A DNA stretch of 64,000 nucleotides from Clytia hemisphaerica (Eukaryota; Cnidaria; Hydrozoa; Leptothecata; Clytiidae): NCBI GenBank assembly GCA_902728285.1, contig CACVBU010000821.1:1647059-1711058 (forward strand), given 5' to 3'. Within the stretch, counting starts at the first letter, position 1. Each line of letters starts with the position of its first letter. Below, piece after piece: positions 59,784 through 64,000 of the stretch. A program made the translations under genes and the position numbers. The notes under the pieces are model-generated. The model saw nothing but the letters and a program-made list of their open reading frames with translations, was not told where the DNA came from and searched no databases.

Positions 59784-60537
59784 TTAACGGAAAAATATTT
59801 TTTCGAGTATAAACATAATTGCAAATTAAGACGTAAGATTGAGAATTTTCGCATGGAAAAATGGCTTAGAGGGACAAATACTTCTTGGACAGTCAGGATT
59901 AACTGCCTAAATAGGAACAAATTTTTTGATTTTTAAAATACTCCTATCTAAGATACAAGTACTTATATAGGCATATTTTTTATCAGCCCCGGTGATCCTT
60001 CAAATCCCTTTCACGAGTTTTTTCTTCGTTTAAGACTCAATTTATAATTCTGATTTCAGATTATTTTCGGAAAACAGGGTATTGGGAAAACTTTGGCCCG
60101 AAAAATATTTTTTCTTGGAAGAGAAAAGAAACACATAACTTCATTAAATAAAAGATTTGCGCATAATAATAAAAGAACACTATAATTAAAAGAAGAAAGT
60201 GGAAAATGATTTTTTTTGTTTATTCAATAAATTGAAAGAAGCTATTGCATTGTAAATAAATAGAGAGTGTAAGTGAAAGTTTTTTATGATTGGTTTTGAG
60301 GCTTTCTTGTCTGGAGAGTTTTTGTGTAAGAAAGGAACGTCAAAGTGTGGCGTAACATAAACTTAGAATCGTCATAACTTTTGATTGAGTTATCATAACT
60401 GGACGGAATTTCCTAAGCAGCTTCCTCAATATAAAATGCGGTGCCCCTATTATTCATTCACATTCTACTAGGTTCAACACGCCATTTAAAGACTTTAAAT
60501 CAATCTGAATCAATTGACTATTCTTTTCAACTGGTTA

Positions 60538-60885
60538 CATGCTTTTTTTATAAGAATATATACACTTTATAAGAATGTCCATAATGAAAATTGCCAAAAA
60601 ATTAAGAATAATGCTAAGAATGTCACCATCATGGAATTTTGCTACTCAAGCTAAGAATGCCAGTTTTACAGTTTTTAGAGCATTTTTAATTATAAATTGT
60701 CAATTACCCCCAAGTAAGGCTCACTCCTTTCACAAAAATGTCATTTTACGCTTGAGACGTATGTACGAAATGTTAAGTCCTAACCTAAGAATGCTATAAC
60801 AAGAATACTTTAGGATGATTTTCCCAATAAAGTTAAGAATATCCATGATGAAATGGATTTATATCATTCTTATCAAAAAAGCGTG
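60538..60885. mobile_element. TA-flanked MITE, sister of 13201-13537
   Basis: TA-CATGCTTTTTTTATAAGAA ... ATCAAAAAAGCGTG-TA, with the same inner sequence as 13201-13537 (ATGTCACCATCATGGAATTT, AAGTAAGGCTCACTCCTTTC). Confidence 0.75.
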
Positions 60886-60905
60886 TACTAGACAGCTAAC
60901 AGTGC

Positions 60906-61247
60906 CCCGGGGGAGGCACTTAGGCAAAATTGGGTACGGGACCTGCCGCTTGTCAAGGTTCCTTTTTTAGGCTCTGAAGATATCTGACAGGTTCCCAAAT
61001 TTACTAATTTTCAAGATGTGTATTTGATAGGGTCGATTTCTGATTATTTTGGACAATTTTCAGGGTGCAAAACAGAAAATCTTTTAAATTTCCGTCTACT
61101 TTTTTTTTCAGGGCAAAAATGGGAATAATTTTCAATTTTTCGTTCTGACAGGGTCTCAATTTTGCCAAAAATTCATATCTGACAGGGTCCACTTTTCAAA
61201 GTCCAGCGGCACTTTCCCGTCGGCCGTCAAGGTCAATGCCCCCCCAG
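60906..61247. repeat. G/C-run repeat element
   Basis: Begins GCCCCGGGGGAGGCACTTAGG and ends TCAATGCCCCCCCAG, with spaced CTGACAGGGT phrases. Same architecture as 18444-18750 and 24797-25083. Confidence 0.6.
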
Positions 61248-64000
61248 AACCGTACACACTCAACTATAAACGAAGGGCGTCCTTGACTGGAGAAAAAATA
61301 ATTAAATCAACATAAAAATGCCAAAAATGAACAAAAGTGACGAAAGCCGGAGTGAGCAATTTATAAAGCGGCCGTCTGGGATACTTTCTCAGATAATAAA
61401 GAACATGTTTAAGACATTCTAACAAATAGATTTATGTGAAATTCCAAGGATGAAATAGTCTATCACATCTCTGTCTGCTTTGGACAAATTCAACTTTGTG
61501 TTAAACTTTTTTTTGTCTGAAAGTTCAACCAAAATGAACTTTTCAACCTCTTTGGCTTTAACATCGAATTAGGTTTCTTGATTGTACTTCCTTCTAATCG
61601 TTTTAAGCTTATTGGGCTGACCTTCCAGCGCAGCTGGTTTATTTATTCTAAGCTAGGAACATTTTCTTTCTTCTCCAAATTTTTCATTTCAAAACAAAGT
61701 CGCATGTTCAAGTTATGACTAATAGATGTAATAATACAAAGTGGTTTCTTTTTCCAAAAATCAGCACTTTTGGTGGGTGGAAGGGTGAAAAATCTTAGCT
61801 TTTGTAAATAATATAAAAATAGGAATATTTTAAGGCTCCCTTTACTAAAAAACGGGATTTGATGTGTAAATAGACCATTAATAAGTAGTGCAATCTGCCT
61901 GGAAACTTTAAAATGCAATAATTCAATACTGCATTGATGAATCTTTCTGAAATTTGGAACACAGTTAGATAATAATTGATACATGCGACTTTTTTTAGTT
62001 TTAGTGTAAAATAAAAATCTCTAAAATATTCTAACCTTAGAATAAAAATTATTCCTAGATAAGTACCTATATCCTAGATAAGAATATTTGTGAAATCGAA
62101 AAATTTGTTCCTATTTAGGCGGTTAATCCTGACTGTCCAAGTCCAAAAGTAATATACAAATTGCAAGACAACAAACAGTCAAGGACACCTTCAAATTAGC
62201 CTATCATAGGCTGATTAGCCTATCATAGGCTATTTAGACTATTTTACATAGGCTATTTAGCCGAAAAACGATAAAAACCTCGATTTCTGACGAAATATAA
62301 ATAGTCGCGTCTATTTTTCACCATTACTTCATTGCCCAAAGCCAAAAGAATCTTTTTCACTTAAACTGATGTGACATTCAATTTTGGAAACAGAAATATA
62401 TAAATAAATCTATTATCCATCGGCTAACTAACCGATTATAGGCTAATTTTCTTATAATGAAGTGCCGTGTGCAAAAATACATGTTTGTTTTTTCTTGCTT
62501 TTTAAATATTTCCCGCTTTCCAAAAGGGAAATATTTATTAAAACGGGCTTTCTCCATAATTTCCCGTGTCAAAACGCCTTCCGTACGCCCTGACTGACGC
62601 CCGTTTTTATTTTCACAGCGAAAGATGCATCCAGTGAATTATAAGTAATGCATCATGATTCAAGTCGACTGATAAACTATATATATAATATATGTTACAA
62701 GTTCCTTACGGATTCTCAAGCCCAGTTATAATAAAACTATTACATGTTAGTAGCAGACCCGACTGGCAATTGTTATGTAGCAGGTTGAAACATGAGTATA
62801 ATCTTTAAAATAAATCAAACTGTGTGGGTTTCTTTACTTCCAAACAACCTACCAATAGTTTTGGAACACTCCATAATAAAGGGAGATGGCTGTTCTTGTG
62901 GATTGACTTTCTGGTTACCCCATATAAACACGATGTGACATGAAAGTGAATGAAGAGACTTGTTGCTTTTTTGATTTGTTGGTTTTTGTTTGATTTCTTG
63001 ACTCATATATCTCATGGCAAATGGGATAGCAAATGACTTTTCATGTATTGCTTGGCTTTACATATGATACATCTAACTTTGAACCCTACAGAATGTTGAA
63101 AAAAGCATTTTATGATATATATAAGTTTCGATTGTGATTGTAATTTTCATGGAAATTTTTAATCGACAGATTTGACTTGGCGTCAATTTTGTTTGGTTGA
63201 TAAATCTTTAGCTTTACCATGACCGTGGGATGATTTTCAATAAACTTTTGTTGTTATACACAGTTTTGTTTCCTACACATGATGACTCCAGCCATGATTT
63301 GTATCAGAATTTTGGAAAAAAAACATCTTACGACGATGAGAAATTGTTGATAGAAATTATATTGACTTATTTTTACAATTTTGGTGGTGTGGGTTTTGTT
63401 GTTGTTTACACCGTGGGATCCTGTTAGGGTATCTTGATTGTTGTTTGTTGGAATTGATTACCAAAAAAAAGAGAACCTTTTTTTGATAAATACTTTATTT
63501 TTTTCGTGAATGGTGTGGATGGTTGACATCTTTCTTTAGTCTTGTAAACCAATGCAGTGTCTGTTTTCAAATCTTGAATTCTCTATACCTACTGAACTGA
63601 ATTGAAGCTCTGACTAGCTCTGTTTAAAGCTATTTAAATGCTTTAAAACTTCGAGGCATATTCTTTTCTTTGTTGCTATTAAAGATAGATTTTTACTTTG
63701 TCCTAATGTAAATTTATTGTAAAGTTTTAGTTATTGAGTTTAGTTCATCTGCAGTAGTATTTTTTCAGTAATCCTTAAATCTTGTGAATAAAGTAAAGAC
63801 TTATTGCCCTCATTATATTCAAATTTTTATTTTTTTTAGGACTGATGAGTACATATATATTTTTAAATACCAAAACAAAGCAAACAACATGCCAGTTCTT
63901 TCTGGACAAATATACATGTTTTTTTTTTTATAAGCAAGTGTCTGCCCCTACATCAGGCTCGCATTATGCTTAGCATTCTATTGTTCTCAAACAATAGAGC
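61248..64000. other. AT-rich non-coding end of window
   Basis: No gene recognised; open frames are short and lack splice context. A small tandem of TAGCCTATCATAGGCT lies at about 62195-62260. An AATAAA near 63787 might end a transcript entering from elsewhere, but nothing supports this. Confidence 0.4.

Noticed and set aside
1..64000. tRNA, rRNA, snRNA or CRISPR loci
   Set aside because: No B-box-like GGTTCGAATCC, rRNA core or regularly spaced short repeats were seen. The only regular array is the minisatellite at 51 kb, which lacks unique spacers.

Overview
This is a window of an AT-rich animal nuclear genome. Genes are split by GT-AG introns, intergenic space is large, and small transposable elements are very dense. 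The gene set (two BCCT-family transporters, two DEG/ENaC acid-sensing-type channels, a CAMK-type kinase, COP9 signalosome subunit 4) indicates a metazoan. A eukaryotic BCCT carrier together with DEG/ENaC channels and abundant MITEs fits a marine early-branching animal, most likely a cnidarian, but the species cannot be fixed from sequence alone.

Layout. 1-4.7 kb: a decayed, nested LINE on the minus strand and diverged repeats. 4.76-10.6 kb: BCCT transporter copy A, seven exons, plus strand. 10.9-14.3 kb: a cluster of MITEs. 16.65-22.4 kb: BCCT transporter copy B, with the same seven exon lengths except the last. 22.4-32 kb: gene-poor, with foldback elements, G/C-run repeats, a near-perfect 288-bp tandem duplication and a perfect 31-bp hairpin. 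32.0-32.9 kb: a two-exon gene of unknown function. 34.9-38.4 kb and 39.35-41.65 kb: two unlike DEG/ENaC channel genes, both minus strand. 42.96-45.16 kb: a CAMK-type kinase, minus strand. 47.06-48.54 kb: a TTAA-flanked piggyBac-like element carrying a two-exon reading frame broken by one stop. 49.36-56.2 kb: COPS4, ten exons, minus strand, with a 45-bp minisatellite in one intron. 56.9-64 kb: more transposon copies, no gene recognised.

Functionally the two BCCT carriers are probably sodium-coupled uptake systems for a trimethylammonium osmolyte such as betaine or choline. The aromatic cage residues known from bacterial BetP are all present, while the middle glycine of the sodium-coupling motif is serine. 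The DEG/ENaC genes encode trimeric cation channel subunits of different subtypes. COPS4 is a housekeeping scaffold of the CSN deneddylase. These genes do not form an operon-like unit.

The most notable points are the tandem BCCT pair with near-identical exons but mostly unalignable introns, a fossil recombination joint in copy B intron 4, an extra two-helix C-terminus on both BCCT proteins, and the cargo-bearing piggyBac-like element. All exon boundaries were read by eye from splice signals and reading frame and need transcript support.
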